Assembly: GCA_037576215.1 (NCBI GenBank)
Contig: JBANDB010000005.1
Location: 186,001 to 250,000 of the forward strand
DNA from: Armillaria gallica
Taxonomy: Eukaryota; Basidiomycota; Agaricomycetes; Agaricales; Physalacriaceae
DNA: 64,000 nucleotides
Direction of reading: 5' to 3'
Shown here piece after piece: positions 22,030 to 34,320 of the stretch (positions are counted from its first letter, which is position 1; every line of letters starts with the position of its first letter). The notes under the pieces were generated by a model, which saw nothing but the letters and a program-made list of their open reading frames with translations, was not told the origin of the DNA and did no database searches. The translations under genes and the position numbers were made by a program.

Positions 22030-22260
22030 ACCTACAGATTTGGATATGGGGAATTGAACCTGTTAGCCATTTGCCAGTGAGCCATTTTGCCTGAGCCATA
22101 TCCACGATGTATGGGGTGGCAGAAAGATCTTCCAAATACACGTTCATTTTGAAGCAGTCTTGTAGCAAAAACAATAGACCAGGATATCCAGAACATGGGG
22201 GACTCAAACCCCACCCCTTCCCTAAGATCATTCAACAATACTATCCCTACATCCCAGAAC
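22030..22260 (-). repeat. Two-headed tRNA-like SINE relic
   Basis: On the minus strand TGGATATGGCTCAGGCAAAA through to the complementary acceptor end ATATCCA, with a T-arm-like AGGTTCAATTCCCC, is followed about 100 bp away by a second decayed head (GGTTTGAGTCCCCC). Same family as 9.27-9.48 kb. Confidence 0.5.
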
Positions 22261-23585
22261 AATAAATTTATCCATCCCCTCCCCGCAGCTGGAGGGGTTT
22301 CAAATTCCTTTCAACCACCACCTAAAAATCCCATGAGCATTTGATCTTCCCTTCCATCCTTGCCACCCCACCTAAAGAACATGAAGCTCTATCTGTGTTT
22401 TCTAGAAATCAGGCCCTTGAAGTATGAAGGGGAACTTCCAACTATGGCTGAGAAAGAGGGCTTGCAGGATAGTCAGTGATGGTGTGGGGAAGAATTTAAA
22501 TGCATGACTATTCCAAACCTACCCTTGCTCATGGCTATCCTCTCTTTCATTCACACTTCACTCAATTCTTCATTCTCGCCCTCTAATCTGATGATGGGTG
22601 GAGTATACTCACCTCTGATTCATCGAGGTTCAATTCCAGCATATGTGATCTACCACTGCGAGTAAGGATCAGCTAGTAAAAAAAACAAGTCAACTACGTA
22701 GAAAGCCAACGTGGAGAGGAGGAGACTGGAGTCAAACCTCAAGTACAGGGAGATGCTATTACTATCAGTTTGTGTCAATCCCTTCAGAATCCTTTCTGAC
22801 CTTGGGTTCTTCTCATCGAAAATCAAGCCATAACAAGGGGGTACCAGAATGTCAGCCTGGACCACCAGGTAGAGAGGGAGGGTCAAGCGCCGGTCATGAA
22901 AAAATTTATATGACCCCTCAAAATTTTGAAAATTTCCTTTGTAACTCCATGTAAAAAGGTCTCTGAATCTTTCTTTTACTTAAATATAAATTATCTTAGT
23001 CAATGTGGCCCCAATACACTTATAATCAACTAACAATATAATAAGCCATGCATAAGCTCAGAGCTGAGCCACACAACAAGTTGGCATATGTTTTAATGTA
23101 TTGTCACACAATTGAAGATAGAGTAATACTCTCCTGGTATAATGGTCCTTCACACAAGGAAATCATAGTGCAAACAGTGCGAAACCTACAGTGAAGTGGA
23201 AATACAGGCTAAGATTGCAGATTTGTCAGTTAAGTCTGAGTCCAGCAGCCCTGGCATACCCAATATAGTAGACATGACATCATAATGGTCATGTGACAGG
23301 GTGGGAGGGTCCAATGAAAGCCTGAAAAAATTTAATTGACCCTATGTATTTATTTACTTTTTGGAACCCCCTTGAGCCATAATTAAATTCTACATGACTG
23401 GTTAGCTTCCAGGCACCCTTCAATATGAGAATTTGAACATGAACCATTCACCACAAAGGGTCCGGGACACTCCAGTAATCTAATTGGCTTCTCAGGTTGT
23501 CATCCCGCACCCCGTCTCCTCATGTGCCTCTTGGTTGAAGCAAGTTACTGTGATCATACTAATTTGGATTGCAGCTAACCAAGCA
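22261..23585. other. CpG-poor intergenic stretch with two 40-bp direct repeats
   Basis: No gene. Contains a B-box-like relic near 22,628, a tRNA-like complement near 22,735, and two similar segments (near 22,876-22,920 and 23,306-23,346), each of the form GGGAGGGTC...AAAAATTTA...GACCC. These might be ends of an unrecognised element about 430-470 bp long. Confidence 0.3.
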
Positions 23586-26500
23586 TCTATATATTAAGAG
23601 AGGTAGCGAAGATGACATAATAAGGCAGACTTTGAATTTTCCGGCCATTGCCAGACCATGGCTTATTCCGGCTGAGTTTCAACTTCGCCATGCTGCAATG
23701 GTGTGGCTTCAAGCCTGTCCCCTTTCCTTCTTACCCTCTGCTCTATTCCACTCTCCCCTCACAGTGCACCATCTCAGGCAAGAATTACAACCCTTTTACA
23801 TATAATAAGGACTTTTGGGATCTCTCACAGTACTGTCTATCAATATTTGATTGAACCTCTTCATTTCTGATTTTCTCTGCAGGTGTCTTTGCCTCTTCCT
23901 TACACAGTGTTGCTACTATTTCCACCTCTCCATACCCTGTGATGTGTGTACCACTCTTATTTTTCTAAGATCAATGCTCACAGCTTTCTTTTAATAGGTC
24001 TCCATCTACTCCTACCAAAGAGAATGATCATTTCGATTTTCCAGCTCTGGTTACACCAGAGCAGAATCGTCATGCAGAACGGGAGCAGGATCGTCTTCAG
24101 CGTCTTCAGATGACCTCCCCCTCTATTCATCGTGATCGGTCACCATGTCCAGGTCCTGATCCTAATATTGAACTTCCATGTTTTAATATACCACCTGAGA
24201 CCCATATTTCATCTCAGTTAGATCATCCACATGAACATCCCATGCCTGTAGTACCAACTCTTCCTGTTTTTCCTGCCAGAGGTAGATGTCGTAGACAATT
24301 ACGTGGTGGTGCTCCTGGAGGACAGTCATCTGTGTTTGATAGTACTTCTGTTCCACAGCTTCCTGTAGGTCCACAGGGCCAAGGACGTGGTGGTGGTCGA
24401 GGACATGGGCGAGGGAGAGCTATTGAAATCCATCCTGCATACACTGAGCCACCACAAAATATTGACCGAATAGCTTCTACTGAGCATCACCGGCAATCAC
24501 CATCACCTACAAGAGAGTCACCACCTCTACAGCCACCTTTACCTCTACCACATCAGCATCAACCACCACATGCTATTCCTGTACAACTTCCTCTGGCAAG
24601 ATGTCCATATGCTGAGGTGTACTCTCAGAATAATATTGGGAGTAGAAAATGGATGTGTGAATGTTGTGGGGCATGACATTGGCATGATGAGCGGATTAAA
24701 AATAAGTCAAAATCTACACCACATTTTGGGATGTGCTGTCTACAAGGGCAGGTTAAATTACCTCCTCTTCTTCCTGCTCCTGCCATTCTTCAAAATCTTC
24801 TTTGTGGCAACAATCCATTTTCAAAAGCCTTCTTACAAGATATCAGACAGTATAATGCAGCATTGGCATTTACATCCATGGCTGTAAAAGTTGATGAGGC
24901 AATTACCAATTCTTCAGGACCATACTGCTTCCGTGTATCTGGCGAGCTTCATCACCTGATGGGATCTCTGCTACCTGAGGAAGGAGAGAAATTGTCTTAT
25001 GCACAGCTGTACATACATGATCCAGTGGAGGCATTGCATATGCGTAATCAGTGCAATCCTAATTTAAATCCTGAAATTATGTCTCAATTACAGGATTTAA
25101 TGCAGGATGTGAATCCATATGTTGATTTATATCGTCATGCATATCTCATTATGAAAGAAAAGCCCCATGAAGAGTATCCAAATATTGAAGTACGATTGCA
25201 TGTGGGGGATGGTACTGATGGGTGACGATATAATCTTCCAACAGTAGATGAGTTGGCTGCTATTATTCCTGGAGATGGATCTGAGCCTGTTAAGAATGAT
25301 CAAGATATTGTTTTACGTATGCATGATGATTCTCTCAAACGCATTAGCCAACTTCATCCAAGTTATCAACCTCTTCATTATGTTCTCCTTTTTCCACATG
25401 GAGAATTGGGTTGGAATATACATATGCTCCTGGAAGAGACTGAAACAAGTGAATGTAGAGAACAGAAAAAGATTACTCAGCATATGTATTATGCTTATTG
25501 CCTACAGGATCGTCCAATATTTGAACCAAATGCACCATTGTATAGAGGAGGATGGCTGTACCAACAATATATTGTGGATGCATGGGCCTCAATTGAACAA
25601 AGTAATCTCAACTGGGTTCGACTCAATCAGAAAACTATCCGTGCAGATCTGTATAAGGGAGTGGTGGATGCAGCTACTAATGCTGATGGATTGCAAGACT
25701 CTGGCCAGCGTATTGTCCTACCTTCATCACATACTGGCAGTCCCCGTGCAATGTATCAGCTGTATCAGGACTCTATGGCAATTTGTAGAGCTTTGCAGAA
25801 ACCAGATATCTTTCTTACAATGACAGCAAACCCACAGTGGCCAAAAATTGTTGAGGCTCTAAAGTGTACAGATGGACCAGATCAGAAAGTGGAGGATCGA
25901 CCAGATATTGTGGCCAGAGTCTTCCAGTTGAAGAAGGAGGCCTTACTGGAAGAAATCAAGAAGGGTGGAATATTTGGAAAAGTCAGGGCTATGGTGCATA
26001 CTATTGAATTTCAGAAGCGTGGACTCCCTCATATGCATCTTTTGATTTTTCTGGATCCTGAAGACAAGATTCGCACACCTGCTGATGCTGATTCAGTCTC
26101 ATGTGCTCAGATTCCTGATCCTGTTACCCAACCAATTCTTTATGAGATTATCACCAGATGCATGGTCCATGGTCCATGTGATCATCGCTGCAAGAAGCCT
26201 GATGGTCACTGTTCAAAGAACTTTCCAAAAGACTTCAATGAGCACACTGAATTCACCACTGATGGATATCCCAATTTGGCACGTCCTAACAATGGTCATG
26301 AGTATGTTAAAATATGTGGTGAAACCCGTACTGTCTATACCAACCGTGATATTGTCCCATACAATCCTTATCTCAGTGCAAAATATAACTGTCACATCAA
26401 TGTGGAGGTTTGTGTTTCTGTCAAGGCCATCAAATATATCCATAAATACATCTACAAGGGCCATGACAGGACTACATTAGAGGTTCAGGATCATGATGAG

Positions 26501-28994
26501 ATTAAGGAGTTTCTGGATGCACGCTACATCTCTGCTATTGAATCATGCTGGAGAATCTTTTCATTTCGGCTACATCAGGAGGAGCCAAATGTTGTCCGTC
26601 TTCAGGTCCATCTCCCTGATGAACAGCTTATTACATATGATGAGAATGACAGTCCAGAAGAGGTGTTAGCAGCTGCAGAGGCAAAGACAACAACTCTGTT
26701 ACAATGGTTTGATCTCAACAAAAGAGATCCCAGTGCACATCAGTATCTGTATCAAGACATTCCTGCCCACTATACCTGGAACAGCAGCAAGAAACACTGG
26801 AATCCACGCCAAAGATACACAACTATTGGTGTTACCATTGGCTGAATGTATCAAGCTGCCCCCTCGTCTGGCGAGTGGTTCTATCTGCGGCTTCTTTTGA
26901 CTGCTGTTACCGGTGCTCAATCCTTCCAACACTTACGCACTGTCAACAATGTGGAGTGTGCTACTTTTAAAGAAGCATGCATTGCTATGGGATTGCTGGA
27001 AAATGATAATGAATGGAGACAATGCTTACAGGAGGCAGCTATTATGCAGTCAGGAGCACAGTTACGATCACTATTTGTGACCCTTCTTCTCTTCTGCCAG
27101 CCAGCAAAGCCAGATGAGCTGTGGGAGGAGTTCAAGGAGAATATTTGTGATGATTTGGCACATAAGCTCCGCCAACATGATGTTCCAAATCCAACAGATG
27201 CTCAGCTCTATGATTTTGGTCTCCATCTTATCAATAAGCTTCTTCAATCTCATGGTCGTCGTCTCTCTGAGTGGACAGAGATGCCAGCCTCTATCATGGA
27301 CTGGGCTGCTTATGAGGATAATCCTCTTCTGGCTGCACAGCTGGCCTATGATATCCCATCTCTGCAGCAATTAGTTGCTAACAATCTTCAAACATTCAAT
27401 GAAGAGCAAAAGACTGCTTATAATATTGTGTTTGACTCTGCTATGAATGAACAAGGGAAATTGGTATTTCTGCATAGTGCTGGAGGTGGTGGAAAGACTT
27501 TTGTGTGCAATACTATTGCTGCTGCTGTTCGTGCTGAAGGAAAGATTGCATTGACCTGTGCCTCCTCCGGTATATCAGCAATTCTCTTAGTTGGAGGGCA
27601 TACCAGCCACAGCACCTTCAAAATTCCAATTCCCTCACGTGATGATACAACATGCAGCATTCGTAGAGGGACTCACTTAGCTGAACTTCTTTGTAGAACT
27701 TCTCTTATCATTTGGGATGAGGTTCCTATGCAGAACCGACATGATATTGAGACTGTTGATCGTACTCTTCGTGATGTCTGCAATAAGGATGTTCCTTTTG
27801 GTGGAAAAACTGTACTTTTTGGTGGTATGTGTCTTTATTTTGAGTCACTATAGATTATCATTTCTGATTATTTATTTTAGGAGACTTTCGTCAGACATTG
27901 CCAGTTGTTTCACGAGGATCACGGGAGCAGATTGTTGCAGCTTCATTTCGCCGTTCACCTTTATGGCCTCACATTGAAGTCATTCATTTGAAGAAAAACA
28001 TGTGCCTGGATCAGACTCCTGAAAATGTAGAATTTGCCCATTGGCTACTTACTGTTGGTGCAGGTGAAGGACTTACTGATGATCGTACTATCACTCTTCC
28101 TGCTTCTATGCGTCTGGCCAACAATTCACTTTCTGAACTCATTAAATATATCTATCCAAACATTCAAGCTGGCCACTTCCAAGACCGTTTCTTTTTAGAA
28201 CAAACAATTCTCTCTGGACGCAATGATGATGTTGATGAAATTAATCAACAGGTTCTGGATATGTTTCCAGGACAAGAGACAGTCTATTGGAGTACAGACA
28301 AGACAATAGAGGAAGAGTTGGATGATGCTGCTACTCTTTATCCAGTGGAGTTTCTTCAAAATTTCAATGCCTCTGGATTGCCACGTGCAAAGCTGGCTCT
28401 CAAAGTTGGATGTCCTCTTATGCTTCTCCGCAATCTGAATCCAGCAAATGGCCTATGCAATGGAACATGGATGATTCTCACACATTTCCGTCCACATGTA
28501 TTAGAATGTCGTCTTCTCAGTGGTAACAATGCAGGCAAGGCTGTTTTCATCCCACGCATCACAATCAATGCAGATACAGCTGAACTTCCTATTGCATTTT
28601 CACGTCGCCAATTTCCAGTCAGGTTGGCTTTTGCAATGACAATCAACAAGTCTCAAGGACAGTCAGTTACTTACATTGGATTAGATTTACGTACTCCTGT
28701 TTTTTCTCATGGACAACTGTATGTAGCACTTAGCCATTGCACTTCTGGACAACGGATTCGAGTTCTCTTTCCAGATACAGAAAAAGGTACAAATACTTTG
28801 AATATTGTATACCCTGAGGCTCTATTACATTGATAATAGATATTTGTTTCTGAACTAATAACTGACACTCCCCAAGTAATAAGCCGGGTTTGGGGTGGGC
28901 CCCAACAAGCCGAAGTCCTGTGTCGTAGTCAGGTTGCCGGGACCCGAGGTACGAGGGTCCGGCAATTGTGACGAAGACATGGGGCATAGGCTTG
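23586..28994 (+). mobile_element. Helitron 1, coding copy
   Basis: A 5.4-kb rolling-circle transposon. The 5' end reads TCTATATATTAAGAG, preceded by A. The 3' end is the terminal hairpin region ending GGGGCATAGGCTTG (28,994), directly followed by the TCTATATAATAAG start of the next Helitron. It encodes one RepHel polyprotein. The three copies here share the first ~90 bp and last ~125 bp, which fixes the ends. The terminal CTTG departs from the usual CTRR. Confidence 0.85.
23999..28833 (+). pseudogene. Helitron RepHel (HUH Rep plus Pif1-like helicase), decayed
   Basis: One frame runs from an acceptor near 23,998 (SPSTPTKENDHFDF...) to 27,824, then a 56-bp intron (27,825-27,880), then to 28,833. 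A proline/glycine-rich N-terminus and a CxxC segment (WMCECC) precede the Rep domain with its HUH motif (GLPHMHLLIFL, near 26,030) and paired tyrosines (AIKYIHKYIYKG, near 26,430). The helicase has Walker A SAGGGGKTF (near 27,480), Walker B LIIWDEVPM, motif III FGGDFRQTLP and motif VI INKSQGQS...LYVALSHC. In-frame TGA codons at 24,674, 25,223 and 26,843 interrupt it; the last two sit where related proteins usually have Arg. The motif VI arginine finger (usually ALSR) is His. The protein should be inactive. Confidence 0.9.
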
Positions 28995-29827
28995 TCTATA
29001 TAATAAGACAGGTCGATGATGACATAATAAGGTGGACTTTGAATTTTCCAGCCATTGCCAGACCACAGCCTATTCCGACTGAGTTTCAATTCCATTGCAC
29101 TGCTGTTGCTGCCGCCTCTCTATGGCAATGAGCTTCAATTTCACTGTGATGCTGCCTCTGCAATCCCCCCCATGGCACATCATTGGCATGGATGGCACCC
29201 AGTATCTGCTGGACTGAGACTATCTGCTAACTATGCATGCTGACACGATGCTGTAGGTTCCAAAGCAAGTATTAAACAAAGAGTATTGAGCAATGAGTGA
29301 ACAACAAACTTCAAATGAAAAGTTAGCGGGTAGAATCAGGGGCCAGGAGACCATTCAAGGACAGGTGATGCATATACTATTGTTATACATGTACCAACTA
29401 TGCCATAATTTGCTTATTACAAGCCTTCCCCTCAGCAGTAGAAATGGCAAGGAGACTATGACTATTCATGTAAGAATATGAGCTATGCTCAGCCTTTCTC
29501 TGTCCATGTAGAGCAACAAGCACTGCATAGTGATTTTAATATCGGAGTTGAAAATATTGAAATCGAAAGTTATTTATTTTTAGCAATATGCCAACCTAAA
29601 ATATCCAATAAATAGTCAAAAAATGTTTTCAATATTCATGACTTTCTCAAGTTTTGAGGCAGATCTCCCAAATATAGAAAAGATATTTACAGTTTTTCGA
29701 ATATATTTCAGACTCAAAATATGATTAAAATAAATATCTTTCAAATTCTATATTTTAGGCTCAATTATGTAGACCATCATGCAGTAAAGCTGAGGTGATA
29801 GGTACAAAATATGAGGTATATATACTA

Positions 29828-30083
29828 TTGTTCCATTTTGACTGTTAATTTATGTAACACATAACAGGACCCTGTGAAGTGAAGCTCCCAGTAATTCATT
29901 AACATGTAGCAAGCCCTTCTGAGAGGCAGTATTGGCCCAATTTGGGAATTTTTGACAGCTGGCTGATGCCAGAGACACTATATATGATAACTTCCCATCA
30001 TATTCCAGTGAATGAAGCTATGACAATTTGCCTATAAAGCATAACATGTAATACCCCATGAAGCTATAGTCAAAATTGAACAG
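29828..30083. mobile_element. MITE with TA duplication, inside Helitron 2
   Basis: About 256 bp bounded by inverted copies of CTGTTCAATTTTGAC (left end TTGTTCCATTTTGAC). The left flank is TA; the right is TC, probably decayed TA. Helitron 3 has the empty site at 31,778-31,795 (TATATACTACTCTAAAGTCT). A TA target suggests Tc1/mariner. Confidence 0.65.
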
Positions 30084-30226
30084 TCCTTAAAGTCTGAGCA
30101 GGCAAAGGAATGCAAGTACTGACTAAAATATAGAAATGAACTAACAGCCATAATGTCAAAGAAGTGAATCACTACAATGACAAGCATAAAGATGAGAGGG
30201 GAGTGTGCAAGGTGCTCCAGAGGGAT

Positions 30227-30586
30227 TAGGGGTGCCCACCATACCCATACATACAGTGGATATGGGTATTGTATATATGGACCTGTACCTGTACTGTTGG
30301 TGCTCTGGAATTGGATTTTTATCGCTGTATTTGTATGGGCATTGGGTAGGTCAAATTGGGTTGTATACCTATTCTTTTGCACATGTAGTGAGTGCAATTA
30401 ATGAAATATAACATTTTAATCACAAATCTCACCCAAGATAGGTCACTATGCTCCTAAATTCCACCTGTATATGGTATATGGGATTGGTACGGTATAGTAT
30501 ATGAGCCAAACCCATACCATACTGTCAATACCCTTTTGCCATATGGCTTACAGCCATAACCGTATACAATACAATGGACATCCCTA
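30227..30586. mobile_element. hAT-type MITE inside Helitron 2
   Basis: 360 bp with ends TAGGGGTGCCCACCATACC and a right end complementary to TAGGGATGTCCATTG, flanked by 8-mers AGAGGGAT and AGAGGAAA (6 of 8 match). Internal ATATGG-rich sequence and the TAGGG termini match the element at 31,811 in Helitron 3. Confidence 0.6.
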
Positions 30587-31073
30587 AGAGGAAACAATCC
30601 AGCTATCACAGGTTTACCCAGTTACCATGTCATAAACAGCCATTGTGATACTAACTGAGCTTCAACTTAGACTACTTATGCATGCTATAGGAACAAAGCA
30701 AGTATCAAGCAACAAGCAATGAACATTGAATGTCAATATATGTAAGTCTTATAGAAATCATTAGAGCTCAAATGGTGACCATGGTAGCCCACCATGTCAG
30801 ATATCCAAGTAAGGGACATAAGAACCAGAATACATATCTCTCCTGCCCTCCTGTGTCAACCCTGTGTAATAACAGCTATTAACAATGATCATGCAAATCA
30901 TGGGAGTCCCTACCTGTCTATTACATGGCTTATTACAGAAGTAACAGCACAAAGCTTTATGGCACTTATAAAAACCATTGTGCTCCATTGCAATGGCTCC
31001 AAAGAAATAACAAGATTCAACAACATATTTTAGTAAAAAGCCAGGTTTGGGGCAGGCCCCAACAAGCCGAAGT

Positions 31074-31140
31074 CCCGTGTCGCAGTCAGGTTGCCGGGAC
31101 CTGAGGTACGAGGGTCCGGCAATCGTGACAAAGACACGGG
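31074..31140 (+). repeat. Helitron 3'-terminal double stem
   Basis: In Helitron 2 the outer stem CCCGTGTC/GACACGGG (31,074-31,081 with 31,133-31,140) encloses an inner stem GCCGGGACC/GGTCCGGC with one bulged G, 11 bp before the GGCTTG end. A third stem (TTGGGG/CCCCAA) lies just upstream. The same structure, with substitutions, ends Helitrons 1 and 3. Such hairpins are the termination signal in rolling-circle transposition. Confidence 0.75.
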
Positions 31141-31810
31141 GCATAGGCTTGTCTATATATTAAGACAGGTAGCTGACATAATAAGCTGACTTTGAATTTT
31201 CCGGCCATTGCCATCCCACGGCCAATTCTGGCTGAGTTTCAATTCTGTTACACTGCTGTCACTGCTGCCTCTCTGCAGCGATGAGCTTTGATTTCACTGC
31301 CTTTGTCATACCTCTACCAATGTTCTACCCTCCCTGGCATGTCTGGCATCCTGTATTAATACAAATTTGATACATATCCACTGATTATGCATGTTGTAGG
31401 CTATAGAGTATTGAGCAACAAGCCAACAACCAGCATCAAATGACAAATTAGCAGGTAGGATTAGGGGCCAGGAGAGCATTCAAGGACAGGTAACACATAT
31501 ACATGTACTGACTATGCCATAGTTTGCTTATTACAAGCCTTCCCCCAGCAGGTAGAAATAGCAAGGAGACCATTTATGTAAGAATACATGCTATGCTCAG
31601 CCTTTGTCTGTGTAGAGCAATAAGCTGATGATACTACCTATAAGAATATATGCTATGCTATGAGATGTAAGTAAGGCAATAAATACAAGAAATACAGAAC
31701 AGCTCACCTCAGCTTTTCTCTGTCCATGTAGAACATCAAGCTGAGGTGATGAGTACAAAATATGAGGTATATATACTACTCTAAAGTCTGAGAAAGCAAG
31801 GGAACATAAG

Positions 31811-32372
31811 TAGGGGATGTGCACCATACCTGTAGTATAGTGGTTATGTACAGTGTACTGTTCAATTTTGACCATAGCTTCATGGGGTGTTACGTGTTAT
31901 GCTTTATGGGCAAATTACCATAGCTTAATTTACTAAAATATAATGAGAAATTACCATATATAGTGTCTCCAGTGCCAGCCGGCTGCTGACAATTCCCAAA
32001 TTGGGCTGATACTACCTCTCAGAAGGGCCTGTTATGTGTTACATGAATTAACAGTTGAAATTGAACAGTATATAAATATGGGTCCATACTGTGACCAACT
32101 TTAATGACCTAAAATACAGCTATATTTATACAGTTTGAATATGGTTGTTGAGGGAGGGACAGAAGACTATCTTATGCCATAAAGATTAGTACCTATAACC
32201 TAAAAGAAGTGCATAATACTCACCCTTTGGCATCAGATATCTGTATATGGACAATGGTATGGACATGGTACAGATATGACATCAACCATACCATACTGTA
32301 GCTAATAATTTTTATACAGTCTACAGTTGTATTACTATGGTCATATCTGTAACAGTACAATGCACATCCCTA
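31811..32372. mobile_element. hAT-type MITE with perfect 8-bp duplication, inside Helitron 3
   Basis: Ends TAGGGGATGTGCAC and TGCACATCCCTA are flanked by AACATAAG on both sides (31,803-31,810 and 32,373-32,380). Helitron 2 shows the uninterrupted sequence near 30,110. A second MITE is nested within at 31,858-32,068. Confidence 0.8.
31858..32068. mobile_element. MITE with TA duplication, nested in the hAT MITE
   Basis: 211 bp with inverted ends CTGTTCAATTTTGAC and GTTGAAATTGAACAG, and TA on both sides. It is a relative of 29,828-30,083 in opposite orientation at a different site, so it inserted independently. Confidence 0.7.
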
Positions 32373-33153
32373 AACATAAGTAATGACTAAAACATGGAAA
32401 TGAACTAATAGTCATAATATCCAAGGAGATCATTGCAATAACAAGCAAGAAGATGGGATGACAGCATGTGAGGTGCTCTGGAGAGTTTTGACTTTAATAA
32501 TTCAGCTATGACATGCTTACTCAGTTACCATGTCATAAACAGTCATTGCCATACTACAGTGCATGCCAGGTAAGTTACAATTTTGCTGCCTCTACCAAGC
32601 CTCTACTCTCCCCACAGCACACCATTGGTGTGACTGGCTCCTAACTGAGTTTCAACTGAGACTACTTATCCATGCTATAGCAACAACATGAGTATCAAGT
32701 AATGAGCAATGATTGAGCAACAAGTTGACAATGAGCATTGAATGTCAATAGATATAAGTCTTATAGAAATTTTAAATGATGACCATAGCAGCCTACCATG
32801 TCAGATATCCGAGTCAGGGACATAAGAACCAGAATATATATTTTTCCCTCTCTCCTGCCAGTAATGACAGCTATTAATAATGATCACCCAAATCATGAGA
32901 GTCCCTACCTGTCCATTACATGGCTTACAGAAGTAACAGAACAAAGCTTTATGGCACTCATAAAAAGTATTTTGCTCCATTGCAGTCAATACAGTGGCTC
33001 TGAACAAATAATAGAGATTCAATAACATATCTTAGTAGAAAGCCGGGTTTGGGGCAGGCCCCAACAAGCTGAAGTCCCGTGTCGCAGTCAGGTTGCTGGG
33101 GCCTGAGGTACGAGGGGCCAGCAATCATGACGAAGACATGGGGCATAGGCTTG

Positions 33154-33590
33154 TGAGCTTTGAGGACACCAAACATGCTACAATCTCTCAAGGAGATTCA
33201 AGAACAATTTCATAGCCACAGTGGTTAACACACACCTCCAATTGTTGAAGGAGGAGGTTCAATTCCTCCTTGCATACATGACTTGCAAAGTTTGAATAGA
33301 GCAACATTTTTCAGGCCTGCAGTTCCATGTACCATAGTCATTATATTAAATGTCCTCTTGATTTTCTGTCCTCTTCCGATATCTTCCTGGCACACTCATA
33401 TCTCTCTGAGGCTTTGGTGTAAGTTACAGATATCCTTAAATTCACTTTCATTCTCCAGATAGGATGGGTCAGGGAGGTGGCAACACTCATTGTCTGACGA
33501 CATGCCTCTTGATTTCACTTCTCAGACTCTGCATGTCGGATAACTAGAGTAAAAGTTTAGTTCATCTAGTAAAAGTTACTCGCATTCATA
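33154..33590. repeat. SINE relic and unclassified sequence
   Basis: GTGGTTAACACACACCTCC and GGTTCAATTCC (near 33,250) form a decayed SINE head of the TLDc-linked family, without TLDc sequence beside it. The rest shows nothing recognisable. Confidence 0.4.
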
Positions 33591-34320
33591 GGACGCAGAG
33601 AGAAGGAATCAAACCTTGGGTGCCGGATGATATTACCAGTTACACTATCCATATCCCCAAGTATCAGGGTTCCTTTGCCTGGGGAATTAGAGCCCAGCCT
33701 CTCCACTAAAAATTAAGTCGCCACACATGGAAAGGAAGAGTCAAACCTCAATTACAACATGCGGCCTTCCTTGGTTTGAGTCAAACCATGAAGCTACTCA
33801 CCAAAGAGGAATTGAACATCCAGCCATGAATTTTGGACTGGAACCATCTTTCGCTTGACTGCAGATAGCCCTGATATATTACCACAGGAACAGGCAGTTG
33901 GTACATCACAGCTTACATGATTATATCCTTTCCCACTCACATCATTGTGTTCTCAAAAAACAAAGGCATCATTAACCTTTCTTGCTATTCATGGATGTTG
34001 CTAATTTGACCAGTCAGATGTAATCTTGTGGGATGGAATGCCTCAAGTGTGCATGTGAGAATTTTCCCTCACTAGACTGTCACACACAATTCCTTCCTTG
34101 ATTCGGATCCAAAGAGCCCCACAGTCATTCTTAGCGCTTATTTCTCATGGTAGCATTTTGTTATATTAAAAATGTTGCAAAGTGTTGTCTACAGACTTCC
34201 ATCTCCCCTGACATTCATCATAAGGGGACCACCTTTTCTTGCAGCACTGTGGTCAATATGTAACTCCAATTGATCGAGGTTTGAATCCTCTTTGAGCACA
34301 TGATCCATTCACTTAGGTAA
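33590..34320 (+). repeat. Large repeat unit, diverged partial copy 3
   Basis: The same order of tRNA-like complements, the CCAGCCTCTCCACTAAAAAT segment, the AGGCATCATTAACCTTTCTTG segment and the AAGGGGACCACCTTTTCTTG SINE lead as in copies 1 and 2, but at low identity and without the TLDc fragment. Most CpGs of copies 1 and 2 are TpG or CpA here, so this copy is older or more heavily methylated. Confidence 0.6.

Larger units (their letters stand above)
28995..31151 (+). mobile_element. Helitron 2, non-coding
   Basis: A 2157-bp non-autonomous Helitron abutting Helitron 1 with no base between them. It starts TCTATATAATAAGACAGG and ends in the shared hairpin block and GGCTTG (31,151). It encodes no Rep or helicase. 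It is related throughout to Helitron 3 but differs by nested MITEs. Confidence 0.8.
31152..33153 (+). mobile_element. Helitron 3, non-coding
   Basis: A 2002-bp non-autonomous Helitron starting TCTATATATTAAGACAGG directly after Helitron 2 and ending GGGGCATAGGCTTG at 33,153, followed by T. With the A before Helitron 1 this gives the A|T insertion site expected for the whole array. It has no coding capacity. Confidence 0.8.

Noticed and set aside
30040..30400. Overlapping open frames on both strands near 30.1-30.4 kb
   Set aside because: They lie across the Helitron 2 MITE in ATATGG-rich low-complexity DNA and have no family resemblance.
29828..32068. An invertible DNA segment, because the two Helitrons carry the same sequence in opposite orientations
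   Set aside because: The flanks differ and an empty site is visible near 31,785, so these are two separate MITE insertions.
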